Source: Ichthyophis bannanicus (lineage: Eukaryota > Chordata > Amphibia > Gymnophiona > Ichthyophiidae). From it: a stretch of DNA of 64,000 bases. A program made the position numbers and the translations under genes. Under the pieces are notes generated by a model, which searched no databases, was not told where the DNA came from, and saw only the letters and a list, made by a program, of their open reading frames with translations. Positions 1-11,439 of the stretch are shown piece by piece (the stretch's first letter is position 1; each line of letters begins with the position of its first letter). Where the stretch lies: assembly GCA_033557465.1 (NCBI GenBank), contig CM066033.1, positions 585,434,438 to 585,498,437 on the forward strand, in the 5' to 3' direction.

Positions 1-59
1 ATGACATAGCTCAAAAGGCAAAAATAACAAAAAGCAACTCCATGGGGAGGAAGGTAGGT

Positions 60-152
60 TGTGAGGACTGATTCTTGCTGTCCCTGGAGAATACCTGTTA
101 CAGGTCAGTAACTACACTTTCTCCAGAAACAAGCAGGAAGTCAGTCCTCACA
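60..152. repeat. Internal complementary region (ICR) of DIRS-A, palindromic
   Basis: Bases 60-91 and 119-152 are imperfect inverted copies of each other (arms begin tgtgaggactga and end ctggagaa, spacer about 27 bp). The 119-152 arm is also the inverted counterpart of the 5' terminus of the same element at about 11,765-11,798. In DIRS-type elements an ICR downstream of the recombinase carries the complements of both outer termini and is thought to template the join that makes a circle. The position fits: it lies just after the YR C-terminus. The second arm should match the outer right terminus, which is outside the window. Confidence 0.7.
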
Positions 153-341
153 TCTGGGACTCCCCAGATACAGGCTACCGAAAAAAACCTGTAAAAGTCA
201 CGGATAACCGGAAAAGGTGAACCGTGAGAAGCAGCAATGGAGTCAAGGGACAGCAAGACCCGAGTGTCAAATAGGGAACAAGTTCTCCGGTAGCCTGAAC
301 ACATTGAAGGGCTGGAGGGCAGGAATTATCTTACACCACAA

Positions 342-1640
342 ACAAATGACGGAGTACCGCCTGACTGAAGGCACTGTCCCGGTGGGACTCCTTCTCCAGG
401 CAGTAATGAGCTGCAAACGTATGGATTGAAGACCAGGTGGTGACCCAGCAGATCGCCAGCAAGGGGACGAGCACAGATTAGCCACAGATGACGTCATGGC
501 CAGGACTCTGCATCATTACGAGGCGCTTCAGTGAGAGACCGGCCTGCTCAACGGTAAGGCGATGCAGTCCACCGCCTAAATGAGGGAGGAGTGGCCTAGT
601 GGTTGGGGCAAGTTACCTCAGGCTGGAAGGTTGGGGGTTCAAATCCCACTAGAGGACAGCAACCTTGGGCTGGAAGGACTGGGGTTTCTAGTCCCACAGG
701 TGGTCCTTGTGGTCTTGGGCAAGCCACTTAACCCTCCATTGCTCATGTTCCCTGTAAGTATTAGTGTATATGTCTCATATCCTCTTGTGTTAAATGTATC
801 CCCCAATTGTGTTGTGACCACTTTGATTGAAGGATAAGATGGTATACAAAACTGTCTAAATAAATGGAAAGGGTACACTTGGAGACTGCTACCCCCAACC
901 AATTCGGGTTGTAGGAGATGAAATGCTGTGAGGAGCGACAGTGGGCCTTGGTATGTTACAGGTAGTAGGCCAGGGCCTGTTTACAGTCCAGAGTGTGGAG
1001 AGCGGCCTCCGCCTTGTTTGCATGGGGCCATGAGATGAAGGTGGGTTGAGGTGGAATGGAAACACCACCTTAAGCAGAAAGTTGTGGTGTGTGCGGAGCA
1101 TGACCCAGTTCTTGTGGAACCTTGTATAAGGCAGATGAGCCACCAGAGCCTGGAGCTCGCTAACCCTGTGAACAGAGGTGAGCACCATGAGGAAGACCAC
1201 CTTCCAGGAGAGATATCTGAGGTGGCAAGAGCTGAGAGGCTCAAAGGGTGGCATGGTAAACTTTGAGAGAACTACACTGAGATCCCACTTCGCTGCTGGA
1301 AGTCAGCCAGGCAGCCATGAGAGCAGTAGGCCCCTAAGGAAGTGAGTCATGAGGAGCTGAGCGGAGAGGGACTTACCCGCAACAAAATGGTGGTGTGCCG
1401 AGAATGCAATAAGGTGCAATCTAACAGAGTTGATCTTCAGCCCCTGTCTAGGACAGATGAAGCAGGTACTGCAGCACCAGCTGATCCCCTTCTCCATGCA
1501 CCACACCGAGAATCTCCGCCACTTGAAGGCATAGGCCCGATGGGTGAAAGCCTTGTGGGAGGCCAGGAGGACCTCCTCCACCTTGTTCAACAGATTGAAG
1601 TGGGCCAAAGTTACCTTTCAGCAGACAGGTCATCAGTCAG
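342..1640 (-). pseudogene. DIRS-A tyrosine recombinase, broken
   Basis: The N-terminal part is readable on the minus strand at about 1,610-1,310 (motif YAFKWRRFSVWC). The core follows near 1,254-1,130 with the SVHRVSELQAL block, which contains the first catalytic Arg. After SINE-1 (576-879) the C-terminal end continues at about 470-342 with TTWSSIHTFAAHYCLE, carrying the Tyr-containing block. Frames change several times and the HxxR block is not clearly preserved. In the family, the enzyme integrates a circular DNA copy without a target-site duplication. This copy cannot make a full protein. Confidence 0.75.
579..876 (+). mobile_element. SINE-1: tRNA-derived SINE inside the DIRS-A recombinase
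   Basis: The head is tRNA-like: an A-box-like tggcctagtgg at 592-602 and a canonical B box ggttcaaatcc at 637-647. A conserved middle follows (cttgggcaagccacttaacc), resembling the MIR/CORE-SINE style of body. The tail ends in a short TAAA-rich stretch near 865. It is the same family as the copies at 45,788 and 54,896 but more diverged, with a different tail. It splits the YR of DIRS-A, so it is younger than that element. It is not a functional tRNA gene: no cloverleaf continues past the B box. Confidence 0.8.
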
Positions 1641-2205
1641 GGACCCAGACTGGGGTGCAGAAAAGAGCCATCCTCCTGCGAGAGCAGGTCTGCGGCGCAC
1701 CCCAGAGGAACTGGAGGTGCCTGAGACAGGTGAAGTAACAGGGGGAGCCACGGCTGCCAGGGCCACTAGGAAGTCACCAGTATCAAGGTGACCTTGTCGA
1801 GCTGGACCTTGAACAGGGTCTTGGTGATCAACAGTGTGGGCAGGAAAATATAAAAGAGGCTCCCCATCCACGGGATGCATCTCCCAGGAGCAGAAACACT
1901 GGCTGGGCTGGCGAAGAGGTCCATCTGTGGGATCCCCCAGAGTCGGAAAAGCAGGCTGGCTACCTGAGGGTCCAGCCACCACTTGCGTGGTTGAAGGATC
2001 CAGCTGAGACAGTCCGTCTGGGCAATGTCCTGGTAAGGGCTCTCATTGGCAAAGGAGTAGAGGTTCACCACCTCTTGGCACAAGAGGGATGACCCCATGC
2101 CCCTGTTTGTTGATATAAAACATTGTCACCTGGTTGTCGGTCTGTATCAGTACCACTTGGCGCTGCAGGTGGTGGTGAAAGGTCCAAAGGGCCAGTGCTA
2201 TGGCT
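1640..2205 (-). pseudogene. DIRS-A RNase H C-terminal half and linker
   Basis: On the minus strand from 2,205 the reading LELRAIALALWTFHHHLQ is followed by LIQTDNQVTMFYINKQG, an RNase H-like block with the conserved Asp-Asn. Further on, WLDPQVASLLFRLWGIPQMD is the characteristic DIRS segment after RNase H, followed by the 'LFY.FLP' linker towards the recombinase. Several frame changes are needed. The N-terminal half of the domain lies at about 9,107-9,450, on the far side of LINE-B. Confidence 0.75.
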
Positions 2206-2570
2206 CTAAGCTCAAGAAGGGGAGGAGGAGTGGCACTATATGTAAAAACTACTATTAAAGCTTTGGAATTACAGAGCTTAAAAGGGAGAGGGGAGGCATT
2301 GTGGGTTAAACTAGAAAGAGGGAACAAGAAATCTATTTGCATTGGTGTGATATACAGACCTCCCTCACAAGAGGAAGAGGTTGATAGAGAGTTAATTGAA
2401 GACATAAGAACATAAGATATGCCATACTGGGTCAGACCAAGGTCCATCAAGCCCAGTATTCTGTTTCCAACAGTGGCCAATCTAGGTCATATGTACCTAG
2501 CAGTTTCCCCAAGAGACACAAGTTCCACAATGCTTGTACTGGGTCAAGCATTGATATCTTCGGTCACTTC

Positions 2571-5539
2571 TTAATAATGGTTTATAGACCTTTCCTCCAG
2601 GAACTTGTCCAAACCTTTTTTAAACCCAGCTACACTAACAGCCTTTACTGCATCCTCCGGTAACAAATTCCAGAGTTTGATTACACGTTGAGAGAAAAAA
2701 TATTTTCTTTTATTAGTCTTAAATAGTTTACCCTGTAGCTTCATTGCATGTCCCCTAGTCTTTCTATGTTCTGATAACGTAAACAATCGATCTACGTTTA
2801 CCCGTTCCACTCCGTTCATTAATTTATAGACTTCTATCATATCTCCCCTCAGCTGTCTCTTTTCCAGGTTAAAGAGCCCTAACCTTTTTAGCCTTTCTTC
2901 ATAGGAGTATCCTTCCATCCCCTTTACCATTTTGGAGGCTCTTCTCTGAACCTTTTCTAAAATCGCTATATCCTTTTTAAGATACGACGACCAGAATTGC
3001 ACACAATATTCAAGGTGCAGTCTCACCATGGAACGATATAGAGGCATTATAATATCTCTTGTTTTATTTTCCATTCCTTTCCTTATCACACCTAGAATTC
3101 TATTTGCTCTCTTGGCCACCGCTGCACACTGGGCCGAGGGTTTTAACATGGTATCCACAATGACGCCTAAATCTTTTTCCTGGGTGGTGGTTCCTAATGT
3201 GGAACCTTGCATCGTATAACCATAGTTTGGGTTGTTCTTCCCTAGGTGCATAACCTTGCACTTGTCCACATTAAATTTCATCTGCCATTTTGATGCCCAG
3301 TCTTCCAATTTATCAAGATCCTCTTGCAATTTTTCACAATCCTCTTGGGTTTTAACAACTTTAAATAGTTTTGTGTCATCTGCAAATTTGATCACCTCAC
3401 TCGTTATTCCACTTTCCAGGTCATTTATGAATATCTCAAAAAGCAGCGGACCCAGCACAGATCCCTGGGGTACACCACTATTCACCTTTCTCCATTGGGA
3501 AAATTGGCCATTTAGCCCTACCCTCTGCTTTCTATCTTTTAACCAGTTCCTGATCCACAATAGTCCACTGCCTCCTATCCCATGACTCTTTAGTTTTGCC
3601 AAACGTCTCTGATGAGGGACATTGTCAAAGGCTTTCTGAAAGTCCAGATACACAATATCAACCGACTCACCTTTGTCCACCTGTTTATTCACTCCTTCAA
3701 AAAAACATAACAGATTAATTAGTAAGACAAGATCTTCCTTGTCTAAAGCCATGTTGGCTGTCTCCCATTAGGTTGTTGACTATCTACATGCTGAGTAATT
3801 TTATTCTTTATGATGGTTTCTACCATTTTTCCCGGTACTGACGTCAGGCTCACCGGTCTGTAGTTTCCCGGATCACCCCTGGAACCCTTTTTAAAAATTG
3901 GTGTTACATTGGCGATCCTCCAATCTTCAGGTATTAGAGATGATTTTAATAATAGTTCACAGATTACTGATAGCAGGTCTGCAATCTCATATTTCAGTTC
4001 TTTCAACACCCTTGGATGTATACCATCTGGCCCAGGTGATTTGCTACTCTTCAGTTTATCTAATAGTTGTAAGACATCTTCCCGATGTATCGATATTTCC
4101 TTCAATTCTTCCGCACCTTTAAATACCACTTCAGTCATGGGTAACATCCCCACATCTTCCTCAGTAAAGACCGAAGCAAAGAATTCATTCAGTCTCTCCG
4201 CTATCGCCTTGTCGCCTCTTAGTGCTCCTTTAACCCCTTTATCATCTAATGGACCAACTGACTCTCTCACAGGTTTTTTGCTACGAATGTACTTGAAAAG
4301 GTCTTTATTTCGCGTTTTTGCTTCCGCAGCAAGCTTCTTCTCAAATTCTCTCTTTGCCTGCCTTATCAATGCCTTGCATTTGACTTGCCAGTGCTTGTGC
4401 TGTTTCCAGGTTTCGTCGTTTGGCTCTTTTTTCCATTTCCTGAAAGATGCTTTTTTGGCAACAACAGCCTCTCTGACCTCACCTTTAAACCATGCTGGCA
4501 GTTTTTTGGACTTCCTTCCACTTTTCTTAAAGCGTGGAATACAGCTGGTCTGGGCTTCCAAGATAGTATTTTTCAACAACACCCAAGCTTGATGTACGTC
4601 TTTAACCTTTGCAACTGCTCCTTTTAGTTTTTTCTTAACTGTTTTCCTCATTTTATCATAGTCTCCCTTTCGAAAGTTAAAAGGTAGTACTGTGGATTTC
4701 CTTACTATCCCTCCTCCACTAATTAAATCAAAGGCGATCATGCTATGATCACTATTGCCAAGTGGCCCCAACACACTTATCTCTTGCACTAGATCTGGTG
4801 TTCCACTAAGGACTAGGTCTAATATGGCTTCCCCTCTGGTCAGTTCATGAACCAGCTGCTCCAAGAAGCAGTCATTTATTTCATCTAGGAACTTTATCTC
4901 CCTAGCATGTCCTGACGTGACACTGACCCAGTCGATACCAGGGTAATTGAAATCACCCATTATTATTACTGCGCTGTAACTTTTGTTAGCTTCCTTGATT
5001 TCTTTGAGCATTTCATCATCCATTTGGTTGTTCTGGCCAGGTGCTCGATAGTACATCCCCACTGCCATTGCCTTCCCCCTTTTATATGGAATTTCAATCC
5101 ATATAGATTCTACAGCAGATTTTGTTTCCTGCAAAACTTTAATCCTTTCTGAGTCAATGCCCTCTCTAACATAGAGCGCAACCCCTCCACCAATTTGATC
5201 AGCTCTATCATTACGATATAGTTTGTACCCAGGTATCACAGTGTCCCACTGGTTGTCCTCCTTCCACCATGTCTCTGATATTCCAATCATATCTAACCTT
5301 TCATTTAGTGCTATATATTCTAACTCTCCCATCTTATTCTTTAGACTTCTAGCATTTGCATACAAGCATTTTAGAGAATGTATTTTATTCATGTTAATTT
5401 GGCTATTGTTAGATATGGGTAAATTGGGATCTTTAAGCTCTGTCTGCTCCATACTTGAGGGCATTTGGGCTACTTTACTCTTTTGTGGAACCTCTCTGCT
5501 TTTGGTAGTATCCTTCAAGGATACATTCTTCCGAACCAT
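2571..5539 (-). pseudogene. CR1-1 ORF2: endonuclease and reverse transcriptase, frameshifted
   Basis: The first 598 codons (5,539-3,743) hold the endonuclease (KCLYANARSLKNKMG start, ISETWW, GDFNYPGIDW, LGNSDHSMI) and the RT fingers (SPGPDGIHPRVL, NYRPVSLTSV). The second frame (3,752-2,571, 393 codons) holds the palm: [22 protein letters not shown] and FADDTKLF, then the C-terminal LEYCVQFW region. Against CR1-3 the break comes from one extra base near 3,770 and about 4 extra bases near 3,715. Everything else is open, so the copy is recently dead. ORF2 cuts target DNA and primes cDNA synthesis at the nick. Confidence 0.88.
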
Positions 5540-5574
5540 CCGTTCTTGGGTGACTATCGGCTTTCCCCTAATAT

Positions 5575-6495
5575 CTAGTTTAAAAGCTGCTCTATCTCCT
5601 TTTTAAAGGTTAATGCCAGCAGCCTGGTTCCATCCCAGTTAAGGTGAAGCCCATTCCTTCGGAAGAGCCCCTCCTTTCCCCAGAATGTTCCCCAGTTCCT
5701 AACAAATCCAAAACCCTCATCTCTGCACCATTGTCTCATCCACGCATTGAGACTCCGGAGCTCTGCCTGCCTTTTGGGTCCTGCGCGTGGAACAGGAAGC
5801 ATTTTGGAGAATGCTACCATGGAAGTTCTGGATTTCAACTTCCTACCTAAAAGCCTAAATTTTGCCTCCAGAACCTCCCTACCACATTTTCCTATGTCAT
5901 TGGTACCGACATGTACCAAGACAGCAGACTCCTCCCCAGCACTATCTAAGACCTTATCTAGGTGGCGCGTGAGGTCCGCTACTTTCGCACCAGGCAGGCA
6001 TGTTACCAGGCGATCCTCACGTCCACCAGCCACCCAGCTATCTACATGCCTAATGATCGAATCACCAACTATAACGGCTGTCCTAACCCTTCCCTCATGG
6101 GCACATGGCCCTGGAGAAACTTCCTCGGTGCGAGGGGGTTTTACATCACCTGGAGGACAGGTCCTGGTTACAGGATCACTTCCTGCCACACCAGGGTGAT
6201 GCTCTCCTGTCACGTGACCTCTCTCCTCCATGGCAACAGGGGTGCTGCCAGACTGGAGGTGGGACTTCAGGACTATATCCCTGTAGGTCTCGTCTATGTA
6301 CCTCTCTGTCTGTCTTATGTTTTCCAAGTCTTCTACTTTAGCCTCTAGAGAACAGACTTGTTCCCTGAGAGCAAAGAGCTCCTTGCACCTAGTGCACACG
6401 TAAGACCTCTCACCAACTGGGAGAAAATCATACATGTGACACTCAATGCAAAAGACTGGAAAGCCCCCATCCCGCTGCTGGACTGCTGTCTGCAT
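5575..6495 (-). CDS. CR1-1 ORF1: zinc-finger/coiled-coil/esterase protein
   Basis: This is an uninterrupted 306-residue frame. Residues about 16-37 hold two CxxC pairs (C16, C19, C34, C37), a small zinc-binding motif. A coiled-coil-like stretch rich in Glu, Leu and Arg follows (about 45-70). From about residue 140 an SGNH/GDSL-type esterase fold is recognisable: GDSIIRH (nucleophile block), VHVGTNDIG (GTND block) and NGLHLNWDG (C-terminal His block). An esterase-containing ORF1 is established for CR1-like LINEs; its exact role in retrotransposition is unclear. ORF2 begins 36 bp downstream. All motif residues seem present, so the copy could still encode a folded protein. Confidence 0.85.
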   Translation of the reverse strand: MQTAVQQRDGGFPVFCIECHMYDFLPVGERSYVCTRCKELFALREQVCSLEAKVEDLENIRQTERYIDETYRDIVLKSHLQSGSTPVAMEERGHVTGEHHPGVAGSDPVTRTCPPGDVKPPRTEEVSPGPCAHEGRVRTAVIVGDSIIRHVDSWVAGGREDRLVTCLPGAKVADLTRHLDKVLDSAGEESAVLVHVGTNDIGKCGREVLEAKFRLLGRKLKSRTSMVAFSKMLPVPRAGPKRQAELRSLNAWMRQWCRDEGFGFVRNWGTFWGKEGLFRRNGLHLNWDGTRLLALTFKKEIEQLLN

Positions 6496-9106
6496 CTTAG
6501 TTTTAAGTTTGTGTCTAGATCTTTAAGTTCTTACTTACTAGGGGTTGCTATGGGTATTTATACCAATAAAACTGTACCTAATACGTTTAATATACCTTGT
6601 TAACCTGAAGCTTAATTAATCTCAGGTCCTTAGTGTATGACTGATTTGGGTAATGAGCTTCACCTGAAAGCACCTCCTGTCTTTTAAGATGTGTAAGTAC
6701 CTATAAAGCTATGATTATCCCAGGGGAGGGAGGGAAATAACACTTATTAAAAGAGGGCTGCTACATACGCAGCATTGCTAAGAAAGAAGAAGTGCTACTG
6801 ATAGGAGATTTCAATATGCCAGATGTTGATTGGCACATTCCTGATGCAGTATCAATTAGAAGTAAGGAGATCCTGGATTCTCTACAGGGAGAACTATTCA
6901 GGCGATTGGTAACAGACCCCACACGTGAAGGGGCCATACTGGGCTTGGTGCTTACCAATCTGAAAGTGTTTCTGATGTTGTAGTGGGAGATCATTTTGCA
7001 TTCAGTGATCACCAGATGGTGTGGTTCAGTATTAGGACTAGGGTTGTTAGAATCCATTCAAAGGTGAGGATCTTAGACTTTAGGAAGACTAACTTTGCGA
7101 AGATGGGCCAATACCTCAGGGAGTCGCTAGTGGGATGGGAACAGCTGGGGGATGTAGAAAAACAGTGGGCAAAACTGAAAGGGGATATTTTAAGTAACTG
7201 AAAAAGTGAAGAAAAAGAGGGAGGCCTTCATGAAATACAAGAGATCACAGAGAGAGGAAGACAGGCATCTATATTTGGAAAAACTTAGAGAAGCTGGTAA
7301 AGTAGTCAGGAAGGCAAAGATTCAAAAGGAGGAGGAAATAGCCAATGCAATAAAATGGAGGGATAAAACATTTTTCAGATATGTTAGTGAGAAGAGGAAA
7401 GGCAAAAGTGGTATTGTCAGACTCAAGGGTGCAGGGGAGAAATATGTAGAAGCTGATAAGGATAAAGCGGAATTGCTTAACAAATATTTCTGTTCTGTGT
7501 TCACAGATGAAGAACCAGGAGCAGGACCTCAGAAAACACCCACAAACAGGAACAGAAGCGAGGGACATCTTGAACAATTTTCAGAAGACTGTGTTCGTGA
7601 GAAACTAGCTCAACTTAAAGTAGACAAAGCGATAGGACCAGATGGGATACACCCTAGAATACTGAGGGAACTTGGGGACGTTCTAGCAGCTCCACTGACT
7701 GACCTTTTCAATGCCTCGGAGTCGGGAGTGGTGCCAAAGGACTGGAGAAAGCAGAAGTAAGGATGTGGTTGAAAACTACAGACCGGTTAGTTTAACTTCA
7801 GTGGTCAGTAAATTATTGGAAACGCTGCTGAAAGAGAACATAGTGAGGTTTCTGGAGTGCTGCGGATTAAGGGATCTGAGGCAGCATGGATTCACCAGAG
7901 GCAGATCTTGTCAGACAAATCTGATTGATTTCTTTGACTGGTGACCAGGGGGTTGGACCGAGGGAGAGCCATAGATGTGGTGTATTTAGATGTCAGTAAA
8001 GCCTTTGACACTGTTCCTCACAGGTGACTTAGAAACAAACTGAGCACCCTAGGGATGGACCCTAAAGTTACTGCTTGGGTTAGAAATTGGTTGGGTGGGA
8101 GGCAACAAAGAGAACAGGTAAATGGAGCTCACTCTGAGAAGGAGGTTATCAGTGGTGTGCCCCAGGGATCTGTCCTTGGTCCGATTCTTTTTAACATCTT
8201 TGTTAGTGATATAACGGAAGGACTGTCGGGTAAGGTTTACCTCTTTGCGGATGATACCAAAATCTGCAATAGAGTAGACACCCAGGAAGGTGTAGCTAAC
8301 ATGAGGAGGGATCTAGCTAAGCTTGAAGAATGGTCTAGAATTTGGCAGCTGGGATTTAATGTTAAAAAAATCTAAGGTCATGCATTTGGGCTGCAGCAAT
8401 CCAAGGGAGCAATATAGTATAGGGGGTGAAGTACTTTTGTCCACTAAAGAAGAGTGAGACCTAGGCGTGGTTGAGTCTGATGATCTTAGAGTAGCTAAAC
8501 AGGTAGAAAGGGGCGACGGCAAAAGCTAGAAGGATGCTGGGTGCATACGGAGAGGAATGGCTAGCAGAAAAAAGGAGGTGATAATGCCTCTGTATAAGTC
8601 TTTGGTGCAACCTCATTTGGAGTATAGTGTGCAATTCTGGAGACCGCACCTTCAAAAGGATGTGAACAGGATGGAGTCGGTGCAGAGGGTGGCTACTAAA
8701 ATGATTAGTGGTCTTCATTATAAAGCATATGAGGACAGACCTAAGGATCTTAATATGTACACCTTAGAGGAAAGGCGGGATAGAGGTGATATGATTGAGA
8801 TGTTTAAATACCTCTGTGGCATAAATGTTCAGGGAGAGAGCCTCTTTCAATTGAAAGCAAGTTCTGCTACGAGGGGACATGAGATGAGGGTGAAGGGAGA
8901 TATTTCTGCATATCACTCCTGAATCTATTTCTTTACGGAAAGAGTGGTGGATCCGTGGAATAGTCTCCCAGTGGAGGTGGTAGAGATGATGACAGTAACT
9001 GAATTCAAAAAAGCATGGGACAAACACAGAGGATCTCTAAAGGTAAAATGGGGACTGTTGTAGTTGTTGATATGGACGGACAGACTAGATACGCCATGTG
9101 GTCTTT

Positions 9107-10276
9107 TTCTATCGTCATATTTCTATGAGGTTGATTTGCTGGAGACTCTCCATCTGCAACCAATGGCCCCGAGTGCACATGTTGCTGCAACGGGTTCCTA
9201 AGCTCAGCATGGAGGCATCCATGATGAGGATCCTCTGGAGGATGGGGGCTTGGAAGAGCATTCCAGCCTGTAAGTGCTGGGGCTGCAACTACCAGCTAAG
9301 GGAATCATGACCACTCTGTCCTGCAGGCATCCTGTTGCTTGAGACCACTGGTGGCAGAGGGCCCACTAAGCTATCACACAGTATAGGTGGGCATCTGGAA
9401 TGATATGCACCATGGAGGCCATGTGGCCCAGCAGGCGAAGCAAGAGGCAAGCTGATGCCGAGGGGCAACCATGGATGTTCCCCACAAACTCCATGAGACA
9501 CTCGGCCCTGTCCAGAGGGAGGAAGGTCTTGGCCTGGATGGTGCCAGCAGTGCCCCTATAAATTCCAGGCATTGTGACAGATGGAGATGGGACGGGATAG
9601 TCTATGATGAACTCCAAATGCTCCAGAACAAGGATGGTGCAGGCCCTTGCCTGATGAACTTCAGAGGCAGTGCTGCCCTTGATGAGCCAGTCAGCAGGTA
9701 GGGAAAGACAAACTCCCCCTGGGGACGAAGGAAGGAGGTGACCACCACCAGGCACTTGGTGAACACCCTTGGGGCAGAGGCCATTCCGAAGGGTAGAACC
9801 CTGTTCTGGTAGTGGCAGCCTCCAACATGAAAACGGAGGTACTGCCTATGATGGGGATGGATGAGGATGTGTGTATACACATCCTTTAGATCCAAGTAGC
9901 ATAGCCAGTCTCCCTGCTGAAGGTAGGGCAGCAATGTTCCAAGGGAGATCATCTTGAACTTCTCCCTCACCATGAACCAGTTGAGGTCCTGCAGGTCTAG
10001 AATGGGCTGAAACCCTCTGGTCCTTTTGGGCACCAGAAAGTAGCAGGAGTAGAACCCCTTGCCCCTGAGGTGGAAGGGGACGGGTTTCACCGCCCTGTCA
10101 GCCAGAAGACTTGCGAGTTCCTGCTGAAGCAGGCCCCGGTGAAGGAGAGTCATTGGGGGATCCCCTGGAAAGAATGGCGGGGGTGTCTGTTTGAGGTGGA
10201 GGAGGTAACCCTCATTCACCACTTGTAGGGTCCAGGCATAGGTAGCGATGAGGGAACACCGAGTGGCACAAAACAC
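9107..10276 (-). pseudogene. DIRS-A reverse transcriptase and start of RNase H
   Basis: A 224-residue frame (10,276-9,602) holds the RT: YFLVPKRTRGFQPILDLQDL, then GDWLCYLDLKDVYTHI and RVLPFGMASAPRVFTK. The active-site block that should read YLDDWL is disrupted: the frame gives FPYLLTG, and ADWLIK appears in the next frame, so bases are missing at about 9,695. The following frame (9,755-9,366) runs through LPLDRAECLMEFVGNIHG towards RNase H. The first RNase H Asp block is seen weakly near 9,200 (MDASM). The domain is cut at about 9,107 by LINE-B. Confidence 0.8.
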
Positions 10277-10299
10277 CAGATGACCCCCATGTGCAGCAG

Positions 10300-11430
10300 G
10301 GCCGGGCCTCTTGGAGAAGGAGAAGCTATGCCCAAAGAGTCAAAAGGTTATGCTGGGGGCACAGTCTGGGACTTGGATGTCTTAGGTTTAAGTCCGTGCC
10401 CTTGTCCCTTGGACTGCTGGCCCTGTTGGGGAGCTGGAAAGGCCGAATACTGAGGCTACTTTCTGTAAGCCTTCTTATTCTTCACGTATAGGAGCTTTTA
10501 CCTGAAGCCTTCCTTCAGGAAGAGTCAGTTGCCTTTTTGGAGAGTTCTAGTCCTGTTCATAAACTCGGACTTCAGCTCAGTGGCCTTGATCATCATGGGC
10601 TTGCCGAAGGGGTTTTATCCCCGGCAAGGGACATCGACCAACTTGTCCTGCACCCATTGCTCCAAGTTGGAAGACTGTAGCCTAGCCTGGTAGCAGGCAC
10701 TAATGCCCACCGCGGCTACTCTAGCTGCTGACTCAAAGTTGTCATAGGTCGCTCAAGTCATAAATTTGGAGCACTCTTTGACTGTGAAGGTCAAGGTCTG
10801 GAAACACTGGAGGGACTCCTCGGAGAGACCAGCCAAGAACCCGGCGAGTTCTCGCTTCACGTCCCCCAAGTACATGTCCATGTACAGATGGTAGGCCTGG
10901 ATCTGGCTGATAAGCATTGAGCCCTGGAAGCACTTCCTGCCCAGGGCATCTATGGCACAGGCCTCCCTGCCAGGGAACACTGATGAGTGCTTCTTCTGAC
11001 TCTCGAGCCAACATATGGCTGACTCCAACACCATGAAGTTGTGAGGCAGCCCTGGTTCAATGCTCTGTGACCTCAAAGCTCTGAGGAAGCGCAGTCGCCA
11101 TGCGTGGCCAAGGCCTCTGAGGCAGCCCTCAAGGGTGCTGGTCCCACAGAGGACTCTGGGGCTGAGTCAGTCTTGGGAAAAAGAGACTCGTGTTGCTTCT
11201 TACGGCCTTGGAGAGCCTTGGAAGGTCATCTGTTGGCAGAGACCACAAGCCGAGGTGTCATGGTCCACCCCAAGGCACCGAAGGTAACAGTCATAAGGGT
11301 CCATGCGCAACATGTTATGTGTACAATGGTCACGAGGCTTGAAGCCACTGACTGAGACCAAAGCGGAGAATATGGCCCCCATGAGGTCAAGCTCTTTTGG
11401 CCCGGCCAGAAAGGGCTGAAAACCCACACA
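10300..11430 (-). pseudogene. DIRS-A gag-like region, broken
   Basis: Near 11,300-11,195 the minus strand reads YDCYLRCLGVDHDTSACGLC, a compact Cys/His motif. The DIRS-D gag start at 61,339 has the same block (CCLRCLGANHD), which supports its identity as the gag N-terminus. Downstream, 11,076-10,742 is open in two overlapping frames with no motif I can name. No continuous frame covers the region. The gag protein of DIRS elements is poorly characterised; nucleic-acid binding is the usual inference. Confidence 0.6.
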
Positions 11431-11439
11431 TTAGGAGAA

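Larger units (their letters stand above)
2405..6765 (-). mobile_element. CR1-1: near full-length CR1 LINE
   Basis: The minus strand runs from a 5' UTR (6,765-6,500) through ORF1 and ORF2 to a 3' UTR ending in repeated short motifs (atgttcttatgttctta type) at about 2,405. The 5' UTR matches the start of CR1-2 at 17,564-17,850, which supports the 5' limit. It interrupts LINE-B: the host reading ends at ELIEDI (2,405) and resumes near 6,766. It is the most complete CR1 here; the only clear coding lesions are two small insertions in ORF2 near 3,718-3,778. Confidence 0.88.
2206..8922 (+). pseudogene. LINE-B endonuclease-reverse transcriptase, broken
   Basis: The apurinic-type endonuclease is in pieces at 2,206-2,411, 6,766-6,981 (GDFNMPDVDW metal-binding block, then REGAILGLVL) and 6,983-7,201 (FSDHQMV, the SDH block). 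The RT spans 7,206-7,760 (KAIGPDGIHPRIL), 7,711-7,944 (NYRPVSLTSV), and 8,055-8,375, which holds GVPQGSVLGPILF and the active-site FADDTK. The C-terminal LEYSVQFWRPHL segment is at 8,557-8,922. At least five stops or frameshifts separate these pieces, for example before SRKDVVENYRP and at the end of 8,375. It acts in target-primed reverse transcription when intact; this copy is inactive. Confidence 0.8.
2206..9106 (+). mobile_element. LINE-B: CR1-like LINE inserted in DIRS-A, itself split by CR1-1
   Basis: Endonuclease sequence starts at 2,206 (GGGVALYVK) and runs to 2,411, breaks at CR1-1, then resumes at about 6,766 (VLLIGDFNMPDVDW). RT follows at 7,206-8,375, and the C-terminal segment at 8,557-8,922 ends near 9,030. 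The 3' end near 9,060-9,106 (ggtctttttctatcgtcatatttctatg) recurs in fragments at 38,488 and 15,715. Insertion was in the DIRS-A RNase H: the host reading INLIE at about 9,110 continues as LELRAIA at 2,205. The family is CR1-clade-like but distinct from CR1-1. Confidence 0.8.

Noticed and set aside
592..650. tRNA gene, based on A and B boxes (also at 45,797 and 55,126)
   Set aside because: The sequence continues into a SINE body and tail and does not form a cloverleaf or acceptor stem.
1342..1791. A 149-codon plus-strand open frame
   Set aside because: It is antisense to the DIRS-A recombinase/linker region, has no motif, and the minus strand carries the recognisable protein.
3909..4592. A 227-codon plus-strand open frame
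   Set aside because: It is the antisense shadow of CR1-1 ORF2; the same shadow appears opposite CR1-3 at 21,577-22,179.
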